In this document: piece after piece, positions 53,011 through 61,568 of the stretch | Layout of the letters: the number at the start of each line of letters is the position of its first letter | How positions within the stretch are numbered: the stretch's first letter is position 1 | Origin: Thermodesulfovibrionales bacterium | Lineage (GTDB): Bacteria; Nitrospirota; Thermodesulfovibrionia; Thermodesulfovibrionales; Dissulfurispiraceae | Length of the DNA stretch: 64,000 bases | Assembly (NCBI GenBank): GCA_020062545.1 | Contig: JAGUWD010000009.1 | Location: 1-64,000, forward strand | Direction: 5' to 3' | Notes under the pieces: model-generated | Database searches by the model: none | Told to the model about the DNA's origin: nothing | Seen by the model: only the letters and a program-made list of their open reading frames with translations | Program-made: the position numbers and the translations under genes

Positions 53011-55143
53011 TTATGTTCTCAGTTGTCCTTTGGTCTTATCGAGAATATAATCCACCAGTGATTTGTGCAGGGCATCGATTTCGTCATCCTTCAGGGTCCT
53101 GTCAGATGCCCTGTATCTCACATTAAACGCAATGCTCTTCTTGCCTTCAGGGATATTCTTTCCCTGATAGACATCAAAAATATATGTATCCTCTATCAGG
53201 TCAGAAGGATATGATTTTAGCCATTTCATGAGCATCTCTGCTTCGAGTAAAGAATCGACAACAATCGCTGTATCCCTTTCTATGTATGGATACCTTGGCA
53301 GCGGTCTGTATTTCACCACCTGCATTGCATACGGGATTATGCTGTCTATGTCTATCTCCATCACAATAACAGAGGGCTTGTGTGCCTTTATATCGAGAGA
53401 ATCCACAATAGCAGGAGAAAGGGCACCAACATATCCTGTTTTGACGGACTGTCTACTGGCTACCGGTAACTGGCTACCAATAAATATATCGGCAGACTGT
53501 CCGGGATGCAAAAAGGGCTCCGATGACCTGACAAAAGAGTAGTCATAAATCCTGAGGTTGTTGAGGATAGCTTCGATAACACCCTTGACGATATAAAAAT
53601 CCGGCGTGTCATCCCTGTACAGTGCCTTGCCTTTCTCCTTGTAATAAATGGCGGCAAGATGTTCACGCTCAATGGGCAACTGGCTACTGGCTACCGATAA
53701 CTGGCTACTAATAAATACCCTTGCTATCTCGAATAACCTCAATTCCCTGTTACCGTGAGATAAATTTTGCACCAGATTTTTTATAAATGAAGGAATAAGG
53801 GTTGTCCTCATAAAGGAGTCCTCTGTTTTCAATGGATTCTTTATCTGCACGAGATTTCTTCTTTCATCATCTCCGTTGATTCCTAATAAATCAATGTCCT
53901 GCAGGCCCATGAAGCTGTAGTTGATTACCTCTGTAAAACCTGATTTCAAAAATGATTCCTTAATATTGTTTTTAATTTTTAACTCTTGACTCTTGACTCC
54001 CGACCATTGACTGTCTATTCCTATGGTTGCCTTTGGCAGTTGTGCAGGAATCCTGTCGTAGCCATAAATCCTCGCAACCTCTTCTATAACATCGATCTCC
54101 CTCTTTATATCCCTTCTGTATGCCGGAGGCTTTATCTTCAGGCTGTTTACCGACTTTTTCATCTCGAAACCCAGTCCATCGAGACAATCTGCAATCTCTT
54201 CTTTGGTCAGCTTCAATCCGAGTGTCTCATTAACCTTATTGTATCTGACATTTATCTCATCAGGTTTGTATCTCTTTGGATAAATATCTATCTTTCCGCA
54301 AATAGTGCCACCAGCCACTTCCTTCATTAGATATGCTGCCCTGTCAAGGGCCTTCTTGAGCATCTTTATATCCGTTCCCCTTTCGAACCTGTAAGAGGAT
54401 TCTGTCTTCAACCCGAGGGCCTTTGACGTCCTTCTCACAGACACCGGATCAAAATAGGCGCTCTCGATAAATATATCCACAGTGGAATCCGAAACCTCTG
54501 TTTCCATGCCGCCCATAACGCCGGCAATTGCTATCGGTCTTTCAGCATCCCATATAAGCAAAGATTCCTCGGGTATTTCACGCTCGATATTGTCCAGTGT
54601 CCTAAACTTGATCCTTGTCCCTTGACCCTTGACTCTATTAGGCGTGCCGACTATGATACGGCAGCCTTTAATCGTTTTAAGGTCAAAGGCATGGAGGGGA
54701 TGACCCAATTCCAAAAGCACGTAGTTCGTAACATCCACAATATTGTTGATCGATCTTATACTACACTTTTCGAGCCTTTTCCTCAGCCACTCAGGTGAAT
54801 GGCCTATCTTGAGATTCCTCACAACCCTTCCTGCATACCTGTGGCAGAGTTCTGCATCTACAATATCAACATTAAAATCAAGCTCCCCGGTTTCTGCAAG
54901 GACATCGTGCTCAGGAAATACAACAGGGGTTTTATATGAAGCAGAAAGCTCCCGCGCAATGCCGATAATGCTCAGACAGTCAGGCCTGTTCGGGGTAACA
55001 TTTACCTCAAAGACAACATCATCACTGCCCACCTGCTCTACAGCTTCAACCTCAAGGCCTATCATGGTAAGCCTGTGGGCCACATCATGAGGCGACTCCT
55101 TAATGTCGATAAATTCTTTTAACCATTCAAAAGGGACGCGCAT
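53011..55143 (-). CDS. pheT: Phenylalanyl-tRNA synthetase beta subunit
   Basis: 710 residues. MRVPFEWLKEFIDIKESP start, B3/B4 domain, B5 domain, catalytic-like core and anticodon-binding FDX-ACB domain (YRASDRTLKDDEIDALHKSLVDYI). No tRNA-binding EMAP-like insert near residues 40-150, so a shorter bacterial form. Four places carry peptide from short word repeats: NRVKGQGTRIKF, IDSQWSGVKSQELKIKNN, SSQLSVASSQLPIE and GSQLPVASRQSVKTG. Starts directly after the pheS stop. Confidence 0.95.
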   Translation of the reverse strand: MRVPFEWLKEFIDIKESPHDVAHRLTMIGLEVEAVEQVGSDDVVFEVNVTPNRPDCLSIIGIARELSASYKTPVVFPEHDVLAETGELDFNVDIVDAELCHRYAGRVVRNLKIGHSPEWLRKRLEKCSIRSINNIVDVTNYVLLELGHPLHAFDLKTIKGCRIIVGTPNRVKGQGTRIKFRTLDNIEREIPEESLLIWDAERPIAIAGVMGGMETEVSDSTVDIFIESAYFDPVSVRRTSKALGLKTESSYRFERGTDIKMLKKALDRAAYLMKEVAGGTICGKIDIYPKRYKPDEINVRYNKVNETLGLKLTKEEIADCLDGLGFEMKKSVNSLKIKPPAYRRDIKREIDVIEEVARIYGYDRIPAQLPKATIGIDSQWSGVKSQELKIKNNIKESFLKSGFTEVINYSFMGLQDIDLLGINGDDERRNLVQIKNPLKTEDSFMRTTLIPSFIKNLVQNLSHGNRELRLFEIARVFISSQLSVASSQLPIEREHLAAIYYKEKGKALYRDDTPDFYIVKGVIEAILNNLRIYDYSFVRSSEPFLHPGQSADIFIGSQLPVASRQSVKTGYVGALSPAIVDSLDIKAHKPSVIVMEIDIDSIIPYAMQVVKYRPLPRYPYIERDTAIVVDSLLEAEMLMKWLKSYPSDLIEDTYIFDVYQGKNIPEGKKSIAFNVRYRASDRTLKDDEIDALHKSLVDYILDKTKGQLRT

Positions 55144-56157
55144 TTAAAATTGCCTCAAAAACCTGATATCATTCTCGAAAAATAATCTTATATCATCTAT
55201 CGAATACTTGAGCATGGCAATCCTCTCTATTCCCATGCCGAATGCGAAGCCCGAATACTCTTCCGGGTCGTATCCCACATGTTCGAAGACCCTCGGATTA
55301 ACCATTCCTGCACCGAGGATTTCGAGCCATCCAGAGCCCTTGCAAACCCTGCACCCGGTGCCATTGCACAATATGCATCCAATATCAACCTCTGCCGAAG
55401 GCTCTGTGAATGGGAAAAAGCTCGGCCTGAAGCGCACCGGCGTATCCGCACCAAACATCTGATGGAGGAATGCCACAAGAACCCCCTTGAGATTGCTGAA
55501 TGTTATCCCCCTATCCACCATCAGGCCTTCCACCTGATGGAACATGGGTGTATGGGTTATATCTGCATCGCACCTGTAAACCTTGCCGGGAGCGATAAAC
55601 CTCACAGGCGGTTTCCTTTTCTCCATAACCCTTACCTGGACAGGAGATGTATGAGTTCTCAGAACAATGTCATCGCTTATGTAAAATGTATCCTGCATGT
55701 CCCTCGCAGGATGATCTTTGGGAATATTCAGTGCCTCGAAGTTATAGTAATCTAATTCAACCTCCGGTCCTTCCTCAACACTAAAACCCATCTTAACAAA
55801 GATATCCGTTACCTCTGAAAGGACTTTATTTATGGGATGCTCTTTGCCAAAGGGGATGAACTTGCCGTTCAATGTAATGTCGAGAGACTCTGAAAGCAGT
55901 TGTTTCTTTAATTCTTCTTGCTTTAACCGGGACTCCTGCAAATCGAGTTCTGTTTCGATGAATTGTTTTATTTCATTTATCTTTTTGCCGTATAATGGCC
56001 TTTCCTCTGGAGGGACTTTCGAAAGGGATTTCAGTTCCGAAGTTATAATCCCCTTTTTGCCGAGATATTTGACTTTGATATTGGCTAAGTCGGCAAGATT
56101 TTTTACGGACTTCAGTTCTTCAAGGAATGTCTGTTTCGGGTCTTCCATATAGCTCAT
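55144..56157 (-). CDS. pheS: Phenylalanyl-tRNA synthetase alpha subunit
   Basis: 337 residues, class II synthetase. Coiled-coil N-terminus, motif 2 region ([43 protein letters not shown]) and motif 3 ([14 protein letters not shown]). Charges tRNA-Phe with PheT. No ribosome site is clear; an ATG at 56148 is possible. Follows rplT with a word-repeat hairpin between. Confidence 0.95.
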   Translation of the reverse strand: MSYMEDPKQTFLEELKSVKNLADLANIKVKYLGKKGIITSELKSLSKVPPEERPLYGKKINEIKQFIETELDLQESRLKQEELKKQLLSESLDITLNGKFIPFGKEHPINKVLSEVTDIFVKMGFSVEEGPEVELDYYNFEALNIPKDHPARDMQDTFYISDDIVLRTHTSPVQVRVMEKRKPPVRFIAPGKVYRCDADITHTPMFHQVEGLMVDRGITFSNLKGVLVAFLHQMFGADTPVRFRPSFFPFTEPSAEVDIGCILCNGTGCRVCKGSGWLEILGAGMVNPRVFEHVGYDPEEYSGFAFGMGIERIAMLKYSIDDIRLFFENDIRFLRQF

Positions 56158-56166
56158 AGCCGATGG

Positions 56167-56212
56167 CTCATGGCTGATAGTAAAAAATACTATGAGCTAT
56201 GAGCCATGAGCT
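56167..56212 (-). repeat. Word-repeat hairpin between rplT and pheS
   Basis: Degenerate 'catgagc' words form an imperfect long hairpin (GGCTCATGGCTGATAGTA facing TACTATGAGCTATGAGCC around A5). Might attenuate transcription into pheS-pheT, as the E. coli operon is attenuated here, but there is no leader peptide visible. Confidence 0.45.
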
Positions 56213-56214
56213 AA

Positions 56215-56562
56215 TTAACCTTTTATTTGATTTGCCAGTTCGCTGAAGGCTTTGGGATCGTTGTATGCCAGATCGGCAAGTGCCCTTCTGTTTAAGGTAA
56301 TATTTGCCTTTTTCAACCCATTCATAAACTGGCTGTAAGACATACCGAGGGACCTGACAGCGGCATTAATCCTTGCAATCCATAATGCCCTGAATTCACG
56401 CTTTTTAAGCCTTCTATCTTTATAGGCTGCGAGGAGACCCTTGTCAACAACCTGGGCAGCGACCTTGTAAACACGGTGCCTTCCACCATACTGGCCTTTT
56501 GCCATATCCATGACTTTCTTATGGTATCTCTTTGTCTTAAAACCACCTTTTGCCCTGGGCAT
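56215..56562 (-). CDS. rplT: Ribosomal protein L20
   Basis: 115 residues, very basic, complete. [29 protein letters not shown] start, then [24 protein letters not shown]. Large-subunit assembly protein; in E. coli it also represses rpmI-rplT translation. GGAGGAATAG before the ATG. Confidence 0.97.
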   Translation of the reverse strand: MPRAKGGFKTKRYHKKVMDMAKGQYGGRHRVYKVAAQVVDKGLLAAYKDRRLKKREFRALWIARINAAVRSLGMSYSQFMNGLKKANITLNRRALADLAYNDPKAFSELANQIKG

Positions 56563-56638
56563 TTTCTATTCCTCCTCAAATTCATTACTTTAAAGACGTA
56601 TAGTTTAATAAATAAAAAACATTTACGTCAAGCTAACC

Positions 56639-56839
56639 CTAAAACATGTAAGGCAGAAGTTTCTTTACATTATCATGCTGCACTTCCGGCACAAGGCTGC
56701 TCTGTCTGAGACCTCTCATCCTCTTGGCAGGCTTGCCTGTCAGGAGATGGCTCTTGTATGCCCTGTATCTCTTTATCTTTCCGCTGCCTGTCACCTTGAA
56801 CCTCTTGGCAGCGCCTCTGTGCGTCTTAAGCTTCGGCAT
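56639..56839 (-). CDS. rpmI: Ribosomal protein L35
   Basis: 66 residues, complete: [20 protein letters not shown] start and [21 protein letters not shown] ribosome site. The gap to infC (56840-56901) contains a 9-bp hairpin AGTGAATAG / CTATTCACT (56862-56896) formed by word repeats. Confidence 0.97.
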   Translation of the reverse strand: MPKLKTHRGAAKRFKVTGSGKIKRYRAYKSHLLTGKPAKRMRGLRQSSLVPEVQHDNVKKLLPYMF

Positions 56840-56901
56840 TTCTATCCTCCTCTCTATAATTAGTGAATAGTATTTAGTATTTTTTAGCTATTCACTATCG
56901 A

Positions 56902-57405
56902 CTACTTGCTACTTGGCGCTATCACCATAGTAATGCTCTTGCCTTCCAGCTTAGGCGGCTGTTCTACCTGAAACTTTCCGCTAAGAAGTTCCTGTATCCT
57001 GTCAAATAGCTTCATCCCCAATTCCGGCCTCACAATCTCACGCCCTCTGAAAAACATGGTAACCTTGGCCTTGTCGCCGTCATCCAGGAATCTCCTGATA
57101 TTTTTGACCTTTAGCTGGAGGTCGTGGTCTGTTATCTGGGGCCTTATCTTTACTTCTTTGACATCAATGGTCTTCCGCGCTGCATGCTTTTTACTCATCT
57201 GGTACTTATACTTGCCATAATCCATTATCCTGCAAACAGGCGGCGTGGCATTAGGGGCAACCTCGACAAGGTCATAACCTCTATCCCGTGCTATCCGGAT
57301 AGCTTCCTGAACAGAGACCACTCCGAGCTGCTTGCCTTCATCATCGATGAGTCTTACTTCTCGTGCCCTTATCCCCTCGTTAACTCTTACAGTGTCCTTA
57401 CTTAT
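56902..57405 (-). CDS. infC: Translation initiation factor IF-3 with ATA start
   Basis: 167 residues. The first ATG or GTG in frame (57321) would delete the conserved N-terminus RVNEGIRAREVRLIDDEG, which is present upstream. The only fitting start is ATA at 57405-57403, seven nt after a perfect GGAGG (57417-57413). E. coli infC uses AUU, which IF-3 itself discriminates against; ATA here suggests the same feedback. The C-terminal domain (VKNIRRFLDDGDKAKVTMFFRGRE) is complete. Confidence 0.93.
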   Translation of the reverse strand: MSKDTVRVNEGIRAREVRLIDDEGKQLGVVSVQEAIRIARDRGYDLVEVAPNATPPVCRIMDYGKYKYQMSKKHAARKTIDVKEVKIRPQITDHDLQLKVKNIRRFLDDGDKAKVTMFFRGREIVRPELGMKLFDRIQELLSGKFQVEQPPKLEGKSITMVIAPSSK

Positions 57406-57468
57406 GCTATCACCTCCGAAATTAAGTTATTGAGTCATTATTTTTCAATTACTCATTTACTTATTTAC

Positions 57469-59193
57469 TCATTTACGAGAATTTATTTCGTCTTTGATTA
57501 TATCTATAAATTGCTCAATTGTAAATGGCCCGATGTTTTCGCCGTTTCTCTTCCTGATCGTTATTTTATTTTCGGCAATCTCCCTGTCGCCTATTATAAC
57601 AAGATACGGAATTTTTCTCACAGTTGCTTCTCGTATCTTGTATCCTATCTTTTCATTTTCAAGAACAATCTCAACTCTTATATCAGATTCTCTAAGTTTT
57701 TTATATATTTCTTTTGCATAATCATCATGCCTTTCTGCTATTGTCAATACCGATACCTGGACAGGAGAGAGCCATAACGGGAATGCACCTGCATAATGCT
57801 CTATAAGAATACCAAAAAATCTTTCGAGTGAGCCCATTAATGCCCTGTGGATCATTATAGGCCTGTGCTCTTTGCCGTCGCTCCCCCTGTATGTGACATC
57901 AAACCTCTCGGGGTTATTGAAGTCGACCTGTATGGTGCTGCACTGCCATGACCTGTTCAGTGAATCCTTTATCTTTATGTCTATCTTTGGTCCATAGAAT
58001 ACACCTTCCCCGGGGTCTATCTGGTAAGACAAACCCTTTTTTTCAAGGGCATGTTTTAAGGCATTGGTTGCACTTTCCCAATTTTCCAGAGTTCCCACAT
58101 ATTTTTCAGGGCGGGTTGAAAGATAAACATCGTATGCGTCAAATCCGAATGTCCTAAGTATAAAAAGCGTAAAATCAAGGATGTTCAGTATTTCATCCTC
58201 TATCTGGTCTTCTCTACAGAATATGTGGGCATCATCCTGCGTAAAACCCCTTACTCTGAGAAGTCCGTGCAAAACCCCTGATCGCTCATATCTATAGACT
58301 GTGCCGAGTTCAGCATATCTTATTGGCAGTTCCCTGTAGCTCTTCAAAGAACTTTTATAAATCTCTATATGAAATGGACAATTCATCGGCTTTAATTCAT
58401 AAGCAACCTCGTCTATCTCCATGGGTGAATACATGTTTTCCCTGTAGAAATCCCAGTGGCCGCTCCTCTGCCATAGATTCAACTTGGCGATATGCGGCGT
58501 ATAGAGAATCTTATAATCAGCCTTTAAATGCTCATTTCTCCAGAAGTCTTCGACGGTCTTTCTTATAATCGCACCATTGGGATGCCACAGGATAAGTCCG
58601 GGACCTATCTCATCGCTGAGACTGAAGAGATCCAGTTCTTTGCCGAGCTTTCTATGGTCTCTCTTCTTGACCTCTTCGAGGAAATTCAGATATGCATTCA
58701 GGTCATCCTTATTGTCAAATGCAGTTCCGTAAATCCTCTGGAGCATCTTGTTCTTTTCATCCCCGCGCCAGTATGCACCTGCAATGCTTAACAGCTTGAA
58801 TGCCTTTATCTTTCCTGTATTTGGAATATGAGGCCCCCTGCAAAGGTCAATAAATCCGCCTTCTTCGTATATGGATACTGTTTCGTCCGGTATTTCTTGC
58901 AAAAGCTCTACTTTGTAATTCTCGCCCATTTTTTTAAATAATTCTATGGCCTCTGTTTTTGGGATATCTTTTCGGACAAAGGGATTGTTCTTTTTGATAA
59001 TCTCCTTCATCTTCTTTTCTATCTTCTCCAGATCTTCGAGAGTGAAAGGTGTGTCCCTGTCAATATCGTAATAAAACCCGTCTTCGGTTGCTGGGCCTAT
59101 GGCAAGCTTTACATCGGGGAATAAGTCCTTTATAGCATGCGCCATTACATGGGACGTGCTGTGTCGTAGGATCTCCAGTTCTTCTTTATTAAT
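57469..59193 (-). CDS. thrS: Threonyl-tRNA synthetase without TGS domain, ATT start
   Basis: 574 residues. The first ATG (59145) lies within the editing domain: the conserved [16 protein letters not shown] needs upstream codons, and these are open to ATT at 59193-59191, seven nt after GGAGG (59205-59201). Thus the protein starts at the editing domain (His11 and His15 of HxxxH; CRGPH present) and lacks the TGS domain. Catalytic core ([48 protein letters not shown]) and anticodon domain complete. Ends with word-repeat sequence 57447-57476. Confidence 0.93.
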   Translation of the reverse strand: MNKEELEILRHSTSHVMAHAIKDLFPDVKLAIGPATEDGFYYDIDRDTPFTLEDLEKIEKKMKEIIKKNNPFVRKDIPKTEAIELFKKMGENYKVELLQEIPDETVSIYEEGGFIDLCRGPHIPNTGKIKAFKLLSIAGAYWRGDEKNKMLQRIYGTAFDNKDDLNAYLNFLEEVKKRDHRKLGKELDLFSLSDEIGPGLILWHPNGAIIRKTVEDFWRNEHLKADYKILYTPHIAKLNLWQRSGHWDFYRENMYSPMEIDEVAYELKPMNCPFHIEIYKSSLKSYRELPIRYAELGTVYRYERSGVLHGLLRVRGFTQDDAHIFCREDQIEDEILNILDFTLFILRTFGFDAYDVYLSTRPEKYVGTLENWESATNALKHALEKKGLSYQIDPGEGVFYGPKIDIKIKDSLNRSWQCSTIQVDFNNPERFDVTYRGSDGKEHRPIMIHRALMGSLERFFGILIEHYAGAFPLWLSPVQVSVLTIAERHDDYAKEIYKKLRESDIRVEIVLENEKIGYKIREATVRKIPYLVIIGDREIAENKITIRKRNGENIGPFTIEQFIDIIKDEINSRK

Positions 59194-59239
59194 GGCAAAA
59201 CCTCCGAGAAAATTTGGGTTATATAATAACTGATTCTAA

Positions 59240-59330
59240 GTGAATGAGTAAATGGGTGAATGAGTTAACAATCGAATGAAATATTTTAAACCCATACCTC
59301 ATATGCTCATCTACCCATATACTCATTTAC
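59240..59330. repeat. Inverted word repeats between lolD and thrS
   Basis: GTGAATGAGTAAATGGGTGA (from 59240) and its imperfect complement at 59306-59330 (21 of 25 positions pair) form a long hairpin around 41 nt. The right arm covers the lolD stop codon. Made of the same 'gggtgaat' words found inside the acyltransferase gene. Confidence 0.5.
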
Positions 59331-60006
59331 TGTGCAACTTCCCGTCGACCATTTCCAGCGTTCTGTGGCATCTCTTTGACAGGGATTCATTGTGGGTTAC
59401 AATAATGAAAGTTATGCCGTGCTTTTGATTTATATCCATCAGTAACCTGAAGAGTTCTTCTCCTGTCTTTGTATCGAGGTTGCCTGTAGGCTCATCTGCA
59501 AGAACAACCTTCGGAGCAAGCAATAATGCCCTTGCAACAGCAATCCTCTGCTGCTCTCCACCTGACAATTCTCCGGGCTTGTGGTTTTTCCTCGCATATA
59601 AACCAAGTTCGTCCAATAGTTTTTCTGCCTTTTCGTATATCTCCTTATACCTTGAACCCATACTTATCATTCCCGGCATCATCACATTCTCTATGGCAGT
59701 AAATTCAGGAAGGAGATAATGAAATTGGAAAATGAATCCTATTACCTTATTTCTAAAAATCGCAAGTTCTCCATTGCTTAAATCAAATGGATTAATTTCA
59801 GGTTCGTAAATTACTTCTCCAGATGTAGGTTTATCGAGGGTTCCAAGGACATGCAAAAAAGTGCTCTTTCCAGCTCCAGAGGCGCCAACAATGCTGACTA
59901 CCTCTCCTCCATTGAAAACTGCATCTATTCCTTTTAAGACCTTCAGCTCTCCAGCAGGCATATAGAATGATTTTTCGAGTCCTTTTACACTTATAAGCTC
60001 TTTCAT
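59323..60006 (-). CDS. lolD: Lipoprotein-releasing ABC transporter ATPase LolD
   Basis: 227 residues from ATG 60006 (GTG 60018 adds four residues). Walker A GASGAGKS, ABC signature LSGGEQQR, Walker B VVLADEPTGNLD, H-loop VTHN. MacB/LolD-type with the partner permease gene upstream. Powers release of outer-membrane lipoproteins. An 11-bp hairpin covers 60016-60042 just before the start. Confidence 0.92.
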   Translation of the reverse strand: MKELISVKGLEKSFYMPAGELKVLKGIDAVFNGGEVVSIVGASGAGKSTFLHVLGTLDKPTSGEVIYEPEINPFDLSNGELAIFRNKVIGFIFQFHYLLPEFTAIENVMMPGMISMGSRYKEIYEKAEKLLDELGLYARKNHKPGELSGGEQQRIAVARALLLAPKVVLADEPTGNLDTKTGEELFRLLMDINQKHGITFIIVTHNESLSKRCHRTLEMVDGKLHSK

Positions 60007-60015
60007 TTCTTCACG

Positions 60016-60042
60016 CACAAGGGGGATGCAGTCCCCCTTGTG
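60016..60042 (-). promoter_or_regulatory. Hairpin at lolD translation start
   Basis: CACAAGGGGGA and TCCCCCTTGTG pair perfectly (11 bp, 5-nt loop), starting 9 nt upstream of the lolD ATG. No T-run follows, so a processing or translation-control role is more likely than termination. Confidence 0.45.
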
Positions 60043-60070
60043 AAAACCCCCTTCTTTGAATTCTTTGTCT

Positions 60071-60322
60071 TTATTTCTGGCTGGAGTCTTCCGGTTTTTC
60101 TTTGCCTGTCCACTTCTTTACCTTCTCTTTTGTGGTCACTGTCTTCTCTTTAATCTCATCCGCCTTCTCACCAAGCTTATCCGCACCCTTCTTGATTATC
60201 CCGCCTGTTTTTTCGCCAATCCATCTGAATTTATCGCCGCCCTTACCCCATATTGTGATGCCGACAAACAACACCAGAGCAGTTATCATTATGCAGATAA
60301 TTTTTTTAATAATCTTACACAT
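60071..60322 (-). CDS. Small membrane-anchored helical protein
   Basis: 83 residues: membrane helix (about 8-26), then a Lys/Glu-rich helix ending in KKWTGKEKPEDSSQK. Set between the lolC/E and lolD genes on the same strand. No family recognised. Confidence 0.55.
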   Translation of the reverse strand: MCKIIKKIICIMITALVLFVGITIWGKGGDKFRWIGEKTGGIIKKGADKLGEKADEIKEKTVTTKEKVKKWTGKEKPEDSSQK

Positions 60323-60347
60323 GTTGTCTCTCGCCTATTGCCTGCCT

Positions 60348-61568
60348 TTATTCATACCTCAATGGCTCGACAGGATTCAGTTTTGCTGCATAGTATGAAG
60401 GGTATAATGTTGAAAAAAAGCTTATGGCAATTGCTGAAACCGATACAGCAATAAAGTCTATAAGTTTCATCTTGACCGGAAGTTTGCTCAGGTAATACAC
60501 ATCTGCAGGGAGCTTTATAATCTCGTAATTATTGATAATCTTTCCAAGGATATACCCTCCTGTCACGCCAATCATTGTGCCGATTATCCCTATCAGTAAT
60601 CCCTGAATCATGAAGACCATCATAATGCCCTGATTTTTCGCACCCATTGCCTTTAATATGGCTATCTCCTTCTGCTTTTCCATCACATTCATCATCAGGG
60701 TGCTGACGATATTGAAAGAAGCAACCAGCACAATAAGTATCAATATGATAAACATCGCAAACTTCTCCAATTTCAATGCAGAAAACAAATTCCTGTTCAT
60801 CTGCATCCAGTCCCTCGCATAGTAAGGGAAACCGATCTTTTTATTTACAGAATCACGGACCAAAGACGCCTTGTAAATGTCGTCAAGGCGCAATTGAATT
60901 CCGGAGACAGCGCTGCCGTAACCGAAGAACTCCTGTGCTGATTTTATGTCTGTGAAAGCAAGGTTTGTGTCATACTCGAACATTCCTATCTCAAATACAG
61001 CAGCAACCTTAAATTGTTTTATCTTTGGCAGCATTCCCAGCGGTCCTATTTCACCAACAGGAGATATCAGATTAACTGTATCTCCTGCAATAACACCTAA
61101 CATTGAAGCAAGCTCTTTGCCGAGGATTATCCACCCTTGACCCGTTATTTCTTCTATACTGCCTTCTTTGATATGCCTCAAAATATCCGTGGTCTTTAAT
61201 TCAGAAGAAGGCTCTATCCCCCTTAGAAAAACACCATGCGCCCTTCTTCCTGAAGATACCATCACCTGACCGAGAACAAAAGGGGACATAGAAATAACAT
61301 GCGGCTCGTTTTTGAGCTTCTCCATCACCGACCTGTAATCTTCAATCCCGCCTTTGTAACTGAGAACTACTGCGTGGGCATTGGCTCCAAGTATCTTTTT
61401 CTGCAGGTCTTCATGGAAACCGCTCATAACAGAAAGCACAACAAGGAGCGCCATTACGCCAACAGCAACACCGCTGATGGATATAACTGTGTTAAAGGAG
61501 ATGCCCTTATGTTTTTTTTTCGACTTCAGATACCTTAAGGCAATGAATAATTGATAAGGTAGATTCAT
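60348..61568 (-). CDS. Lipoprotein-releasing permease LolC/LolE type
   Basis: 406 residues with four membrane segments: one at the N-terminus and three after a large periplasmic domain, FtsX/LolCE pattern (ISGVAVGVMALLVVLSVMSGFHEDLQKKILG; IVSTLMMNVMEKQKEIAILKAMGA). Single permease for the complex, probably acting as a homodimer (as in LolF-type systems). Starts directly at the lysS stop. Confidence 0.9.
   Translation of the reverse strand: MNLPYQLFIALRYLKSKKKHKGISFNTVISISGVAVGVMALLVVLSVMSGFHEDLQKKILGANAHAVVLSYKGGIEDYRSVMEKLKNEPHVISMSPFVLGQVMVSSGRRAHGVFLRGIEPSSELKTTDILRHIKEGSIEEITGQGWIILGKELASMLGVIAGDTVNLISPVGEIGPLGMLPKIKQFKVAAVFEIGMFEYDTNLAFTDIKSAQEFFGYGSAVSGIQLRLDDIYKASLVRDSVNKKIGFPYYARDWMQMNRNLFSALKLEKFAMFIILILIVLVASFNIVSTLMMNVMEKQKEIAILKAMGAKNQGIMMVFMIQGLLIGIIGTMIGVTGGYILGKIINNYEIIKLPADVYYLSKLPVKMKLIDFIAVSVSAIAISFFSTLYPSYYAAKLNPVEPLRYE

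Noticed and set aside
53453-53714. Repeats in pheT considered as a CRISPR-like array
   Set aside because: Words are 7-9 nt, degenerate, without regular spacers, and translated in frame.
59194-59322. A frameshifted TGS domain of thrS upstream
   Set aside because: All three frames of this gap contain stops and word repeats; nothing resembles a TGS domain.
59206-59322. T-box or other amino-acid riboswitch before thrS
   Set aside because: No T-box sequence or specifier-type stem is present; the gap is explained by word repeats.
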